A stretch of DNA of 64,000 nucleotides from NCBI GenBank assembly GCA_017640605.1, contig JAEPQH010000001.1:186001-250000 (forward strand). The letters run 5' to 3'. A program made the position numbers and the translations under genes. The stretch comes from Balneolaceae bacterium. GTDB lineage: Bacteria; Bacteroidota; Rhodothermia; Balneolales; Balneolaceae. Below, piece by piece: positions 45,400-54,790 of this stretch. Within the stretch, counting starts at the first letter, position 1. Every line of letters starts with the position of its first letter. The notes under the pieces were generated by a model, which was not told the DNA's origin, did not search any database, and worked only from the letters and a program-made list of their open reading frames with translations.

Positions 45400-45875
45400 A
45401 AGCTTTAAAGCTTTTTATTGGTGCCGGTTTTGGTTCAGGCTATACGCCAATAGCTCCGGGTACATTTGGAAGCCTACTTGCTCTCGTTCCGGTCTACTTC
45501 TCGTTGGGAATACACCCGATATTTGGTCCAATTTTTTGCATGCTTTTGTTCAGTGTGCTATGCTTTTGGGTTGGAAACACCTGTTCTGAAGTTTGGGGAC
45601 CTGATCCGGGCAAATTAGTGATGGATGAATTCGCCGGGCAAGCCATCGTGTTTATTTCCTTTTCTGCAACTTTCGACAGCCAAGATTGGGTATGGATCTT
45701 TGTTGCTTTTGCACTCTTCCGATTCTTCGATATCCTAAAACCACTGGGCATAAATCAGATCCAAAAATTAAAGGGAAATTGGGGCGTTTTACTGGATGAT
45801 ATACTTGCAGGTTTTTATGCGCTTCTATGCCTGAAAACTCTTATTTTTCTAGTTAATTATTTTTCAGGTATATAA
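45396..45875 (+). CDS. pgpA: Phosphatidylglycerophosphatase A
   Basis: A 159-residue PgpA. The N-terminal FGSGYTPIAPGTFGSLLALVP and VMDEFAGQAI near residue 75 are the family hallmarks, with RFFDILKPLGINQIQKLKG and VLLDDILAGFYA at the end. It removes phosphate from phosphatidylglycerophosphate to give phosphatidylglycerol. Three to four helices. Its ATG overlaps the pgsA stop (ATGA), giving direct pathway coupling. Confidence 0.95.
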   Translation: MKALKLFIGAGFGSGYTPIAPGTFGSLLALVPVYFSLGIHPIFGPIFCMLLFSVLCFWVGNTCSEVWGPDPGKLVMDEFAGQAIVFISFSATFDSQDWVWIFVAFALFRFFDILKPLGINQIQKLKGNWGVLLDDILAGFYALLCLKTLIFLVNYFSGI

Positions 45876-45908
45876 TTACACCCTTCCTGAAAGCTGTAGA
45901 AAAGACTT

Positions 45909-46550
45909 ATGATTATAAACGAAGAATTTGCACGCGAATTAGCCGCTCATTTACTTGAGATCAACGCCGTGGTATTGCGACCACAAGAGCCGTTTACTTG
46001 GGCTTCTGGCTGGAATTCGCCCATTTATTGCGATAACCGACTCACTCTGCATTATCCGGAAATACGAAAAAAAATTGCCGCAGAGTTCACTGAATTTGTT
46101 TCAAAAAAGTATCCTAACGTTAATGTAATTACAGGAACAGCAACCGCAGGAATTCCGCATGCTGCCTGGGTTGCCGGCGCACTGGATAAACCAATGGCCT
46201 ACGTGCGCGCTAAGCCTAAAAGCTACGGTATGGGAAATCAAATTGAAGGTGGCGTTGCCAAAGGAGAGTCGACCATAGTCATCGAAGATTTAGTATCTAC
46301 CGGTGGTAGTGCACTTTCTGTGATCGATGCATTGCAATTTGTTGGAGCAAAAGTAGACGCACTTATTTCAATTTTCACATACGGTTTTGATGTGTCAAAT
46401 GCCAATTTCGAAAAAGTGAATGTTCCACTTTACACACTCACCGATTACACAACTTTGGTGGACGTAGCCATTGAGAAAGGATTCGTAACCGGATCTGATT
46501 TAGAGTTGCTTTCCAGCTGGCGTAAAAATCCAGACACCTGGTCGAACTAG
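45909..46550 (+). CDS. pyrE: Orotate phosphoribosyltransferase
   Basis: A 213-residue enzyme that adds phosphoribose to orotate in pyrimidine synthesis. The phosphoribosyltransferase motif [20 protein letters not shown] near residue 120, the catalytic-lysine loop [16 protein letters not shown] near 97 and the N-terminal [16 protein letters not shown] all agree with PyrE. It follows pgpA by 33 bp on the same strand and precedes miaB by 25 bp, so pgsA-pgpA-pyrE-miaB may share a transcript. Confidence 0.97.
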   Translation: MIINEEFARELAAHLLEINAVVLRPQEPFTWASGWNSPIYCDNRLTLHYPEIRKKIAAEFTEFVSKKYPNVNVITGTATAGIPHAAWVAGALDKPMAYVRAKPKSYGMGNQIEGGVAKGESTIVIEDLVSTGGSALSVIDALQFVGAKVDALISIFTYGFDVSNANFEKVNVPLYTLTDYTTLVDVAIEKGFVTGSDLELLSSWRKNPDTWSN

Positions 46551-46575
46551 TTTAAATTTAAGAAGAGGTATTACT

Positions 46576-47934
46576 TTGAGTAATAAGAAGTTTTTTATAG
46601 AAACTTATGGCTGTCAAATGAACTTCGCGGATTCCGAAATCGTGAATTCTATTTTGATCGAAGAGGGAATGACAGCCACAGAAAGCGCTGAAACAGCCGA
46701 TGTTATTTTAGTGAACACGTGTTCCATCCGTGAAAACGCTGAAACTAAAGTTTGGAACCGTCTCAAAGAAATTCGATCGCTTAAGAAAACCAATAACGAC
46801 CTAACTGTAGGTGTGTTAGGGTGTATGGCCGAGCGCATCAAAGACAAAATTATCGAAGAAGAGCAACTGGTTGATATCGTAGTTGGTCCGGATGCTTACC
46901 GAGATATACCGCGCTTATTAGCTGAGGTTGATGACGGTCGAAAAGCAGTAAATGTGTTGCTATCACTCGAAGAAACCTATGCCGATATCGCGCCAATTCG
47001 CACAACCGGTAATGGCGTTTCTGCTTTTGTGAGTATCATGCGCGGGTGCGACAATATGTGCTCGTTTTGTGTGGTTCCTTTCACACGTGGTCGTGAAAGA
47101 AGTCGGCCAATGGAAAGTATTTTAAAAGAAATTCAACAACTAAGCGACGAAGGCTACAAAGAAGTAACGCTGTTAGGACAAAATGTAAACTCTTACAAAG
47201 ATGGTGAAAACACCTTTACAGCGTTAATGGATGCGGCTAGTCTGGTAAATCCGGAAATCAGATTTCGCTTTTCATCCCCACATCCGAAGGACTTTCCGGA
47301 TGATTTACTCCATCTGATCGCAGAACGGCCAAATTTGTGTAATTATATTCATATCCCGGCACAAGCAGGCTCGGATAGCATGCTCGAACGAATGCGCCGA
47401 CCTTACACTCGCGAGCAATACCTCGATTTGATTGCTAAAATGAAGCGAATAATTCCAGGTCTTTCACTTTCTACCGATATTATTGCAGGCTTTTGTGGCG
47501 AAACTGAAGAAGAGCATCAGCAAACGATGTCGCTAATGAAGGAAGTGGAATACGACCTAGCCTATATGTTTGCTTATTCTGAACGTGAGCGAACACTTGC
47601 CTACCGAAAGTTCGAAGACGATGTGCCTGAAGAAGTTAAAAAACGAAGGTTGACTGAAATCATTAATCAACAAATGGATATTCAGAAACAACGTAATCTG
47701 AAAGAAATCGGGAACCGACATCTTGTGTTGGTTGAAGGCACTTCAAAGCGTTCAGAAGAGCAAATGAGCGGACGAAGCGATACCAATAAAATCGTGATTT
47801 TCGATCGTATGGATTTTGAAAAAGGTGATTATGTTGAAGTTGAAATTACCGATTCAACCTCCGCCACACTCAAGGCGAAACCAATCAGGAAAACCACACT
47901 GGTTGAATATTACGGAGTGGCCGTAGAAGCATAA
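46576..47934 (+). CDS. miaB: tRNA methylthiotransferase MiaB
   Basis: A 452-residue radical-SAM enzyme that converts i6A37 to ms2i6A37 in tRNA. N-terminal MTTase domain cysteines ([12 protein letters not shown] at Cys13, [20 protein letters not shown]), radical-SAM motif [22 protein letters not shown] near residue 155, and a TRAM domain at the end. The start is TTG 46576 with a nearby AAGAGG ribosome site; no closer ATG fits. The next gene begins GTG directly after the stop. Confidence 0.97.
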   Translation: MSNKKFFIETYGCQMNFADSEIVNSILIEEGMTATESAETADVILVNTCSIRENAETKVWNRLKEIRSLKKTNNDLTVGVLGCMAERIKDKIIEEEQLVDIVVGPDAYRDIPRLLAEVDDGRKAVNVLLSLEETYADIAPIRTTGNGVSAFVSIMRGCDNMCSFCVVPFTRGRERSRPMESILKEIQQLSDEGYKEVTLLGQNVNSYKDGENTFTALMDAASLVNPEIRFRFSSPHPKDFPDDLLHLIAERPNLCNYIHIPAQAGSDSMLERMRRPYTREQYLDLIAKMKRIIPGLSLSTDIIAGFCGETEEEHQQTMSLMKEVEYDLAYMFAYSERERTLAYRKFEDDVPEEVKKRRLTEIINQQMDIQKQRNLKEIGNRHLVLVEGTSKRSEEQMSGRSDTNKIVIFDRMDFEKGDYVEVEITDSTSATLKAKPIRKTTLVEYYGVAVEA

Positions 47935-49386
47935 GTGAATCAAATACGCGCATACATTACGATCTTTTGCCTGATTTCTAGCGCGTTAATGTTGGGTATG
48001 AGCAACTTGGTATATGCTCAGCCCACAGATCGAACGGTATTAGGAGTTTCATTCGGTCCTGAAGCTTCGGATCAGTTCATTTTAAATAATCAGGCACAGC
48101 TCAAAAGATTAGGAATACAGGTGATTGAAATTCATGATCCTGTTTCTCCTTCCCTATTAGACTCACTAGCATCGGCAGGATTTCAGCTTTTCGTTCGGAG
48201 TAACTTGAATTACCTGACTCCCACTGAACTACGCTCAGAATCAATCCAAAACGAAATCCTCAAGCCTTTCTTAGATAGATACTCTGGAAATCCAAGTGTT
48301 CAGGCATTAGGAATATTCAATTTTAGCCGAGTGGGTAAAATCAATCTTACAACTACCATTACGGAATTACTGAATGATTCATCTCAAATAAATATCTATC
48401 AGCATCATACTATGCCAAATGCTGCTATTATATCAACACTATCAGCAAACAAGAACTCATTCAGCGATGCTGATTATGTCTATTTTGATCAAACGTTTAT
48501 TATAAAAGATCTTAGTCATTTTTCAGAGTTAGTTGATGATGAGACTGCACTAATTTTGATGAACTGGAATTGGTTACAAAAAGCGCGCGAAGAGTCCCAA
48601 TTGTTTGAAAAAGCATTGATTGCTTACGCTCAAGGTGACTCATTTTTATATACCGCTGATCAAGCACAAGAATACCGACGAATTCCTGATTGGCCTATAA
48701 TCTTTTTGATCCTGCTTTGGTTTAGTGTAGGGATACATATGCTCATCGTGCCAACTTATCGTCCATTAATCTTTCGTTACTTTACCTATCATCGCTTTTT
48801 TGTGGATGATGTGATGCGTTATCGGGAAAGATCGGCGGTATCGGGGATTTTTCTCCTCATTCAGAATGCTTTTTTATCCGGTTTAATGATCTATGCATTC
48901 AGCATAACTACGATTTCGGAGATTGGGTTGAAGGCGTTTTACCATCACCTTCCATATTTAGGAATTTTTGGGCAAAACTACTTTTCTCTTTTTGCTCTTT
49001 CTGTGCTGTTAAGCACATTTTTGCACTTCGTTGGGTTATTGTTGATCTACTTACCAAGTAAATCGATGAACCATTTTAGTCAGGCGGTTAATTTATACAC
49101 CTGGTTGTTCCACTTAAATTTTCTGATTGTAAGTTTTGCTGTTTTAAAAGTGATCACGGGTACTTCCACTGCTTATATTACGATGCTTTTCATTTCTTTT
49201 CTATTGGTATCCATAATGAGCTTTATCCTCGCATCCCTTGATAGTTCTAAATATTTAGTACGCGGCAGATTTAGTTATTTGATGCTCACCCTTGGATCGT
49301 TTTTTATCACAAGTACCCTCCTACTCGTGCTATTTTTATACAGTGGCTATTTTTTAGAAGTGATTCAACTCTCTTTCGCTCTATAA
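47935..49386 (+). CDS. Exported beta/alpha-barrel-like domain plus membrane domain, unknown
   Basis: A 483-residue protein in two halves. A signal sequence (to NLVYAQ, about residue 29) precedes a periplasmic domain (30-235) with a glycosidase-like rhythm of strands and helices (LGVSFGP, LGIQVIEIHDP, QLFVRSN, QALGIFNFS, ADYVYFDQTF). A membrane half (about 245-483) has seven hydrophobic segments (PIIFLILLWFSVGIHML onward). No catalytic pair is certain. The GTG start abuts the miaB stop, and an ATG is not available before the signal. Possibly a glycan-binding or polysaccharide-transfer membrane protein; the family is not recognised. Confidence 0.7.
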   Translation: MNQIRAYITIFCLISSALMLGMSNLVYAQPTDRTVLGVSFGPEASDQFILNNQAQLKRLGIQVIEIHDPVSPSLLDSLASAGFQLFVRSNLNYLTPTELRSESIQNEILKPFLDRYSGNPSVQALGIFNFSRVGKINLTTTITELLNDSSQINIYQHHTMPNAAIISTLSANKNSFSDADYVYFDQTFIIKDLSHFSELVDDETALILMNWNWLQKAREESQLFEKALIAYAQGDSFLYTADQAQEYRRIPDWPIIFLILLWFSVGIHMLIVPTYRPLIFRYFTYHRFFVDDVMRYRERSAVSGIFLLIQNAFLSGLMIYAFSITTISEIGLKAFYHHLPYLGIFGQNYFSLFALSVLLSTFLHFVGLLLIYLPSKSMNHFSQAVNLYTWLFHLNFLIVSFAVLKVITGTSTAYITMLFISFLLVSIMSFILASLDSSKYLVRGRFSYLMLTLGSFFITSTLLLVLFLYSGYFLEVIQLSFAL

Positions 49387-49523
49387 TTTCCGTTTTTTAT
49401 AATTCAGTCCGAATTTTGTCAGATTTGTAAATCTTTATGGCAGACCTGTAATACAATTCGTTTTTAATTTTGAGATGTAATCAATCTCAACACTTAAAAT
49501 TAAAAAACTCAGTATTACGTCAA

Positions 49524-51194
49524 GTGAAAAACAATTCAAACAATTCGGTGGTTTTTGGTTCAATTAGTAGCTGGACCATCATAAAAAAAATAAAAGCTGC
49601 TTTCTTAATTCTATTCATTGTAACCACAGTAATCGGTGTCTCCGGTACTATTTCGTCGCTACAAAGCGAAGAAGTAATCGATAATATTGCAACAGTACTA
49701 ATTCCAAAGTCTCAGGCCTTAGCTATTCTAAACAACAGTATGTCGAATATTTACGGGCTTGAAAAAACTCTATTAAATAATCGACTTACAACCGATGAGC
49801 GGAATGAATTTTATTCTGAGTTGGATAACTGGTGGAGCAAATTCAATAACGCGAAGGATGAAATAACACAATATCAGTTTACTGAAGAGGAAAAAAGAGC
49901 CTGGGGAACTTTCGTTGCTCAATCTCGCAAATGGCAAGAGGAACACGAAGAATTTATTGCCTTATCCAAAAAGTACGACAATAACCTAGATAATGAGTTA
50001 TTGAAAGAAGAGCTTCAGACTCAGATGGCATCCAAATCAAAATCGATTCGCACTAATATATTTGAGGAAATCGATCAACTTCTATTAGCCTATGTAAGCG
50101 AAAATCGAGCTCAAACTATAGCTAAAACTGCCAATGGATTAAGGGAGTCGAAACAAGCTCGCTTCGCAACGATGATCGTGTTTGGCATTGGTATTTTACT
50201 TTCTATTGTATTAGCAGTAGCCATTACCAGAAATATTTATACCACACTTAAAGAAGCCATACTAAAGCTTGAAAATGGAGCAAGCGAAGTAAATACCGCA
50301 TCATTCCAAGTTGCAACCTCCAGCCAACAATTGGCCGAAAGTTCTACCGAACAAGCAGCTAATTTGGAAGAAACAACATCATCCCTTGAGGAAATCTCAT
50401 CACAGATTAAACTGAATACAGACAGTACAGTAAATGCTGAACTTGCTATGATTGAAGCAAAAGAAATAGTAGGTAAAGGCTCGGAAGCCATGGTAGAACT
50501 AACCAATGCAATGAGAGATATTCAACAATCGTCGATCGAAACTACTAAAATTATCAAAACCATCGACGATATTGCCTTTCAAACAAATTTATTGGCTTTA
50601 AATGCAGCCGTAGAGGCAGCGAGAGCCGGTGAGGCCGGAAAAGGATTCGCTGTAGTTGCAGAAGAAGTTCGCAATTTAGCACGCCGAAGTGCTGTAGCTG
50701 CAAAAAGTACTTCTGAGCTTATCCAAAAGTCTCGATCTCGAAGTGAAAATGGTGTAGAAATCGCAGATTCTGCCTCCAAATATCTACAGGAGATTACACA
50801 AAGTGCTTTGAAGGTTGATGCAATGATTTCCGAAATCTCAACAGCATCTAAAGAACAAAGCGTTGGTATCGAACAACTTACTACCGTGATGAATGACATG
50901 GAACAAATGGTTCAGAATAATGCGTCGGCATCGGAAGAATCAGCAAGTGCTGCCGAAGAGCTTTCTGCACAATCCGATGAATTAACGATGGTTGTCGGCT
51001 CACTTTTAGATATGATTGAAGATAAAAAGCAGCAGTCTAAAGCTGATTCAACTTCCTATCAAAGGTTTTCAAACCAAAATCAGTCACGAAAAAAAGTATC
51101 TCAAAGTATCTATAACCAATATCGGAAGCCTGCATTATCGAACGTTAACTCAGACGATATTCTAGAATTAGACACCGATTTGAGTGGATTTTAA
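49524..51194 (+). CDS. Methyl-accepting chemotaxis protein
   Basis: A chemoreceptor of about 556 residues. A transmembrane helix near residue 20 ([19 protein letters not shown]), a periplasmic four-helix-bundle sensor (about 40-205), a second helix ([17 protein letters not shown]) and the long coiled-coil signalling domain with the tip [20 protein letters not shown], followed by [14 protein letters not shown] is short or absent. No che or fli gene is near, so it is an orphan receptor. The start is uncertain: GTG 49524 is chosen, TTG 49470 is an alternative. An intrinsic terminator follows. Confidence 0.9.
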   Translation: MKNNSNNSVVFGSISSWTIIKKIKAAFLILFIVTTVIGVSGTISSLQSEEVIDNIATVLIPKSQALAILNNSMSNIYGLEKTLLNNRLTTDERNEFYSELDNWWSKFNNAKDEITQYQFTEEEKRAWGTFVAQSRKWQEEHEEFIALSKKYDNNLDNELLKEELQTQMASKSKSIRTNIFEEIDQLLLAYVSENRAQTIAKTANGLRESKQARFATMIVFGIGILLSIVLAVAITRNIYTTLKEAILKLENGASEVNTASFQVATSSQQLAESSTEQAANLEETTSSLEEISSQIKLNTDSTVNAELAMIEAKEIVGKGSEAMVELTNAMRDIQQSSIETTKIIKTIDDIAFQTNLLALNAAVEAARAGEAGKGFAVVAEEVRNLARRSAVAAKSTSELIQKSRSRSENGVEIADSASKYLQEITQSALKVDAMISEISTASKEQSVGIEQLTTVMNDMEQMVQNNASASEESASAAEELSAQSDELTMVVGSLLDMIEDKKQQSKADSTSYQRFSNQNQSRKKVSQSIYNQYRKPALSNVNSDDILELDTDLSGF

Positions 51195-51211
51195 CATACC
51201 GTAATACTCAG

Positions 51212-51246
51212 GGGGAGTGTGTTTGGCAGGCCGCTCCCCTTTTTTA
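51212..51246 (+). terminator. Terminator after the chemoreceptor gene
   Basis: GGGGAG at 51212-51217 pairs with CTCCCC at 51234-51239 and runs into TTTTTTT. It overlaps the last three bases of the convergent anmK gene. Confidence 0.8.
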
Positions 51247-52395
51247 ATTGGGCAAGCTGAGTTTACCAAAGTGAATATTGGAACGATCAGCTACCGCAAA
51301 ACCCTGCTCAGCAAACCATTCATTTCCCAAATAAGCCATTAATGCGGCTTCTTTTGCATCTCCGGATATTCCGAACTGTGAAGCATTAAGGAAGTGAGCC
51401 TGTGGAAGCTGTTCTTTAAGAGCATTCATAAGTGTACGATTATGCGCTCCTCCACCGCTCACAATCATATCAAAGGCGTTGGTTCCTAAAATATCATCAA
51501 CAGCTCGCACAATGCCTTTTACGGTTAATTCGGTTAATGAAGCCACCAAATCTTTTGGCTGAAGTGTAATCCCATGGCTCTCCATCAACGCCTCAATTAA
51601 GTTCAGATTAAATAGCTCCTGCCCGGTTGTTTTTGGAAATTCTAGCCGGAAAAAAGGCTCCAGCAAACAATACTTAACTAATTCAGAATGGATAGTTCCC
51701 GATGCAGCAACTGCTCCGTTTTCATCAAAAGGCTTTCCAAAATATTTTAGCATGGCTTCGTTCATCAAAGTGTTGGCCGGACCTACATCCGTACTAAGTC
51801 CCTTTTGATCAGATCCTTTAGGTGGGATAACTGTGAAATTTGCGATGCCGCCAAGGTTTAAAGCAACTCTTGTGCGATGTTCATCCTGATAAAGAAACTC
51901 ATCCAAATACTTTGCTAAAGGCGCTCCTTCACCACCGGCCGCTACGTGCTTTTGGCGGAAATCAGACAAGGTTATAATTCCCGTTTTTTGTGCAATATGA
52001 TCACCATCTACACATTGAAAGGTGGTTGATAACTCTGCATCCGGAGCATGATAAATGGTTTGACCATGGCTGGCTATCACGTCAACTTGATCAGGAGCAA
52101 CTCCCCAATTTGAGAGACAGTTTAAAATTTGATCGGCGTAAAAGTGAGCCATTAAGGTATGTAATCGACAGAGTAAGGGCATCGAAATATTGCTTTTGCT
52201 TCGCAGAGAATGAAGTATTTCTTGCTGCTGATTATCGTATTCAACGCTCTGGTAATTTTCCACGGTTATCGACGATTCCGTGCATCGGCAGAGCGCGATA
52301 TCAAGACCATCCATGGAAGTGCCCGACATCAAACCTATGATGATTCGGTCTGTTTTTTCAGCGATTTTTAAAAGTCGAAGTAGTTGCTTGTTCAT
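51244..52395 (-). CDS. anmK: Anhydro-N-acetylmuramic acid kinase
   Basis: A 383-residue kinase that opens and phosphorylates 1,6-anhydro-MurNAc recovered from the wall. The family start IIGLMSGTSMDGLDIALC near residue 19, IASHGQTIYHAP near 115, VALNLGGIANFTVIP near 195, and VSGGGAHNRTLM near 335 all match. ATG 52395 (MNKQLLRLL) is preferred over the longer TTG-started frame (52425), which would enter the promoter region. Divergent from the small acidic protein gene across 45 bp. Confidence 0.95.
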   Translation of the reverse strand: MNKQLLRLLKIAEKTDRIIIGLMSGTSMDGLDIALCRCTESSITVENYQSVEYDNQQQEILHSLRSKSNISMPLLCRLHTLMAHFYADQILNCLSNWGVAPDQVDVIASHGQTIYHAPDAELSTTFQCVDGDHIAQKTGIITLSDFRQKHVAAGGEGAPLAKYLDEFLYQDEHRTRVALNLGGIANFTVIPPKGSDQKGLSTDVGPANTLMNEAMLKYFGKPFDENGAVAASGTIHSELVKYCLLEPFFRLEFPKTTGQELFNLNLIEALMESHGITLQPKDLVASLTELTVKGIVRAVDDILGTNAFDMIVSGGGAHNRTLMNALKEQLPQAHFLNASQFGISGDAKEAALMAYLGNEWFAEQGFAVADRSNIHFGKLSLPN

Positions 52396-52440
52396 CCCCA
52401 AAACTCGGAGTATTTTGCATACCAATCAAATCCACTTGTT

Positions 52441-52686
52441 ATGAGCGCTCCCGAAGAAATTGATTACGATGCTTACGAAAATGATCTCGAAATTCTGATC
52501 AAAACCATAAAAGAGAGTTTCGAAAGTACCGATGCAGAGTACCACATCGACGAGATGAATGAGATTTTATATATCAAACTGGAAGGATTGGAAGATTACT
52601 CGCAGGATGAAATTGTCGAAATTGCCGGCCCAATTCTCGATGAACTTGATATGGATTTTGAAGAGATTATATTTTTGCCGTTTTAA
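52441..52686 (+). CDS. Small acidic protein, unknown
   Basis: An 81-residue acidic protein, rich in Asp/Glu and Ile, with alternating helix-strand pattern (DLEILIKTIKESFES, EYHIDEMNEILYIKLEG, EIVEIAGPILDELDMDFEEIIFLPF). There is no signal peptide or metal motif. ATG 52441 is used; an earlier TTG at 52384 in the same frame lies in the divergent anmK leader. A seven-base tandem repeat begins at the base after the stop codon. Divergent from anmK and upstream of the threonine synthase fusion. Family not recognised. Confidence 0.7.
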   Translation: MSAPEEIDYDAYENDLEILIKTIKESFESTDAEYHIDEMNEILYIKLEGLEDYSQDEIVEIAGPILDELDMDFEEIIFLPF

Positions 52687-52767
52687 TTGAGTGTTGAGTG
52701 TTGAGTGTTGAGTGTTGAGTGTTGAGTGTTGAGTGTTGAGTGTTGAGTGTTGAGTGTTGAGTGTTGA
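52687..52767. repeat. Heptamer tandem repeat (TTGAGTG) x 11.6
   Basis: 81 bp of perfect TTGAGTG heptamers, starting at the first base after the stop of the acidic-protein gene and ending 142 bp before the threonine synthase promoter box. It resembles short tandemly repeated heptamers (STRR) of cyanobacteria and other lineages. It is length-variable in principle. Confidence 0.97.
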
Positions 52768-52888
52768 AAAATGTGATCTAAGTTCGAATACGCAAAATTT
52801 TTGGGCTATTATTTCATCACTTTGGGTGAATAATATTTGAGTTATTCTCTTTTTCCACAGCACTAAAAAAGCGCTTTTTTAATAGTTT

Positions 52889-52916
52889 TTTGATAACGAA
52901 CAGCTTCGTAACTTTG
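52889..52916 (+). promoter_or_regulatory. Candidate promoter for the threonine synthase fusion
   Basis: TTTG at 52889-52892 and TAACTTTG at 52909-52916 (perfect TAnnTTTG) are 16 nt apart, slightly shorter than usual, and 23 nt before ATG 52940. Confidence 0.4.
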
Positions 52917-52939
52917 GGCAAAATTTGATAGAGTTTCCC

Positions 52940-54646
52940 ATGACAAGTCCACACACCGGCTACATAGTTCGCTGTATTTCCTGCAACACCATTAATAACG
53001 AAAAAGAAACCAGTACCTACTGTACGCAGTGTGGCAGTGTTTTAGAGGTGATTTACAACGAAGCACGCAAAGAAATACAGTTACCGTTAAAAGAAATCCA
53101 GCCAGATCCGCTTAAAACGAATCCCACCTCGCTGAAATACCTTTCTCGACTTTCAGAGATGTATGGAGCAGAGCTTTATGCGAAACTCGAATTTGAGAAT
53201 CCAACCGGATGTTTTAAAGATCGTGGAAGTTATATTGAAGTACTAAAAGCTATTGAATTGGGCGCAGATGCAATCTGTTTAGCTTCTACTGGTAATATGG
53301 CTGCATCTGTGGCTGCTTATGCCTGCTATTTTAAAATTCCCTGCTTTGTATTTGTCCCTGAAAAAACACCGGAAGCAAAACTAGCCCAGTCTACCATTTA
53401 TGATGCTACCATCATCAAAATAAAAGGTGATTTCAAAACCTGTGAAATTCTATGCCGGGAATTTGCTAAGTCGGGCAACTACTATCTCGCCGGTGATTAT
53501 GTGTTTCGGCAGGAAGGACAAAAAACCTTCTCTTATGAGCTTTTTGAACAAGGTCCGATTGATTACGATTATATTTTCGTGCCGATTGGTGCCGGTACTA
53601 ATTTCGCAGCTATTTATAAAGGATTTAAAGAACTAAAAGCAGCCGGAGAAATTGAAAAAATCCCAAGTTTTGTTGCCGTTCAACCCGAACAAAGTTCACC
53701 GGTTGTTGAAGGTATTTTCAAGAAAGAGAAAATTGTTAAAGATCAGGTAAACACGATGGCTGATGCCGTAGCTGTTGGTGATCCATTCGATTTCTACAAA
53801 GTTCTGGAAGGTATTAATAAAACGAATGGACTAGCTTTTACTGCCACCGAAAATGAGCTCCTCAGCTCTATGAAAGAGATGGCTGTACAGGAAGGCTTTT
53901 TTACTGAACCTGCATGCGCGATTCCATTAGCTTGCTTCAAAAATAACCTGAATACATTTAGAGGGAAAAAGTGCTTATTTGTACTAACCGGAACCGGTTT
54001 AAAAAGTGCACAGGTTGTTGCTAAATATTCCCTTTCATCTCCTGTACTTTCGCCTAAACTCGAGCGTGTTCAACAATATATTGATTCAGGCTTTTCTGAG
54101 TTGCAGCGTAAAAGCTGGGGACAATCGCGTGATATGATTATGGGCAGCACTTCATTAAATGAAGAACATTCACGCTTATATGATGAGTATGTGCAGAGCT
54201 GTAATAAAAAAGGAAAAACGCTTAAAGAAGAAGAAATTAAAGCCCTCACTTCACTTATTTATCAAGAGGAAACAAAACTGGAATATCCTGTAGAAGTACT
54301 CGATTACAAGCTTACCATGCGCATGCACGGGTTAGTTAGTGCTGCAGTTAAATTACGATTACCGAATGGCGAAGAGATCATATCTTTGGATCAGGGAGTG
54401 GGACCACTGGATGCTGTGTTAACTGCCATCAAAGCAGAAACGGATGAGTTCTTGCCCCTAGAAGTTCTCAGTCATGAAGTAGAAATACTCTCACCGGATA
54501 CTGAATCACTCGTTATTGCTACTTTAGTGCTTGGCAAAGAAGATCATACCTTTACCTCAAAAGGTGCATCTCCCGATACGATTGAAGCTGTAGTGCAGGC
54601 TTTTGTAAAAGGATTAGCCATAGCAAATAAAGCGTTGGTTGCTTAG
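52940..54646 (+). CDS. thrC: Threonine synthase fused to a LeuA-type regulatory domain
   Basis: A 568-residue protein. An N-terminal zinc ribbon (Cys12, Cys15, Cys28, Cys31) precedes a PLP fold II enzyme (about 55-380) with the PLP lysine at Lys93 in TGCFKDRG (serine of the usual SFKDR replaced by Cys), LASTGNMAAS and PIGAGTNFAA. After a helical linker (about 380-450), residues 451-568 match the LeuA/citramalate synthase dimer domain (Pfam LeuA_dimer): DQGVGPLDAVLTAIKAE and SKGASPDTIEAVVQAF. The fusion suggests allosteric control by a branched-chain amino acid such as isoleucine. The frame could begin at TTG 52925. Threonine synthase is favoured over threonine dehydratase by the ribbon and FKDRG. 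Confidence 0.9.
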   Translation: MTSPHTGYIVRCISCNTINNEKETSTYCTQCGSVLEVIYNEARKEIQLPLKEIQPDPLKTNPTSLKYLSRLSEMYGAELYAKLEFENPTGCFKDRGSYIEVLKAIELGADAICLASTGNMAASVAAYACYFKIPCFVFVPEKTPEAKLAQSTIYDATIIKIKGDFKTCEILCREFAKSGNYYLAGDYVFRQEGQKTFSYELFEQGPIDYDYIFVPIGAGTNFAAIYKGFKELKAAGEIEKIPSFVAVQPEQSSPVVEGIFKKEKIVKDQVNTMADAVAVGDPFDFYKVLEGINKTNGLAFTATENELLSSMKEMAVQEGFFTEPACAIPLACFKNNLNTFRGKKCLFVLTGTGLKSAQVVAKYSLSSPVLSPKLERVQQYIDSGFSELQRKSWGQSRDMIMGSTSLNEEHSRLYDEYVQSCNKKGKTLKEEEIKALTSLIYQEETKLEYPVEVLDYKLTMRMHGLVSAAVKLRLPNGEEIISLDQGVGPLDAVLTAIKAETDEFLPLEVLSHEVEILSPDTESLVIATLVLGKEDHTFTSKGASPDTIEAVVQAFVKGLAIANKALVA

Positions 54647-54735
54647 GAATACATCTGCTTGGGATTTGATAAATCCAAAAATTGAACAGTATAAATTTTG
54701 CATAAGCTTTATTTAGGCTTGATTTCTTTAAATAA

Positions 54736-54762
54736 AAAAGAGATTCACAAAGAATCCCTTTA
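54736..54762 (-). terminator. Terminator after the NTF2-like gene
   Basis: On the minus strand AAAGGGATTC, TTTGT loop, GAATCTCTTT (with one G-U) then TTTTATTT. It ends the 54791 gene and also faces the thrC fusion. Confidence 0.8.
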
Positions 54763-54790
54763 ATTGCTGACAAATTACTTTTTGCGGATT

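Noticed and set aside
52567-52863. Minus-strand open frame through the heptamer tract
   Set aside because: It reads a low-complexity LNTQHST repeat from the tandem TTGAGTG tract and overlaps a more credible plus-strand gene.
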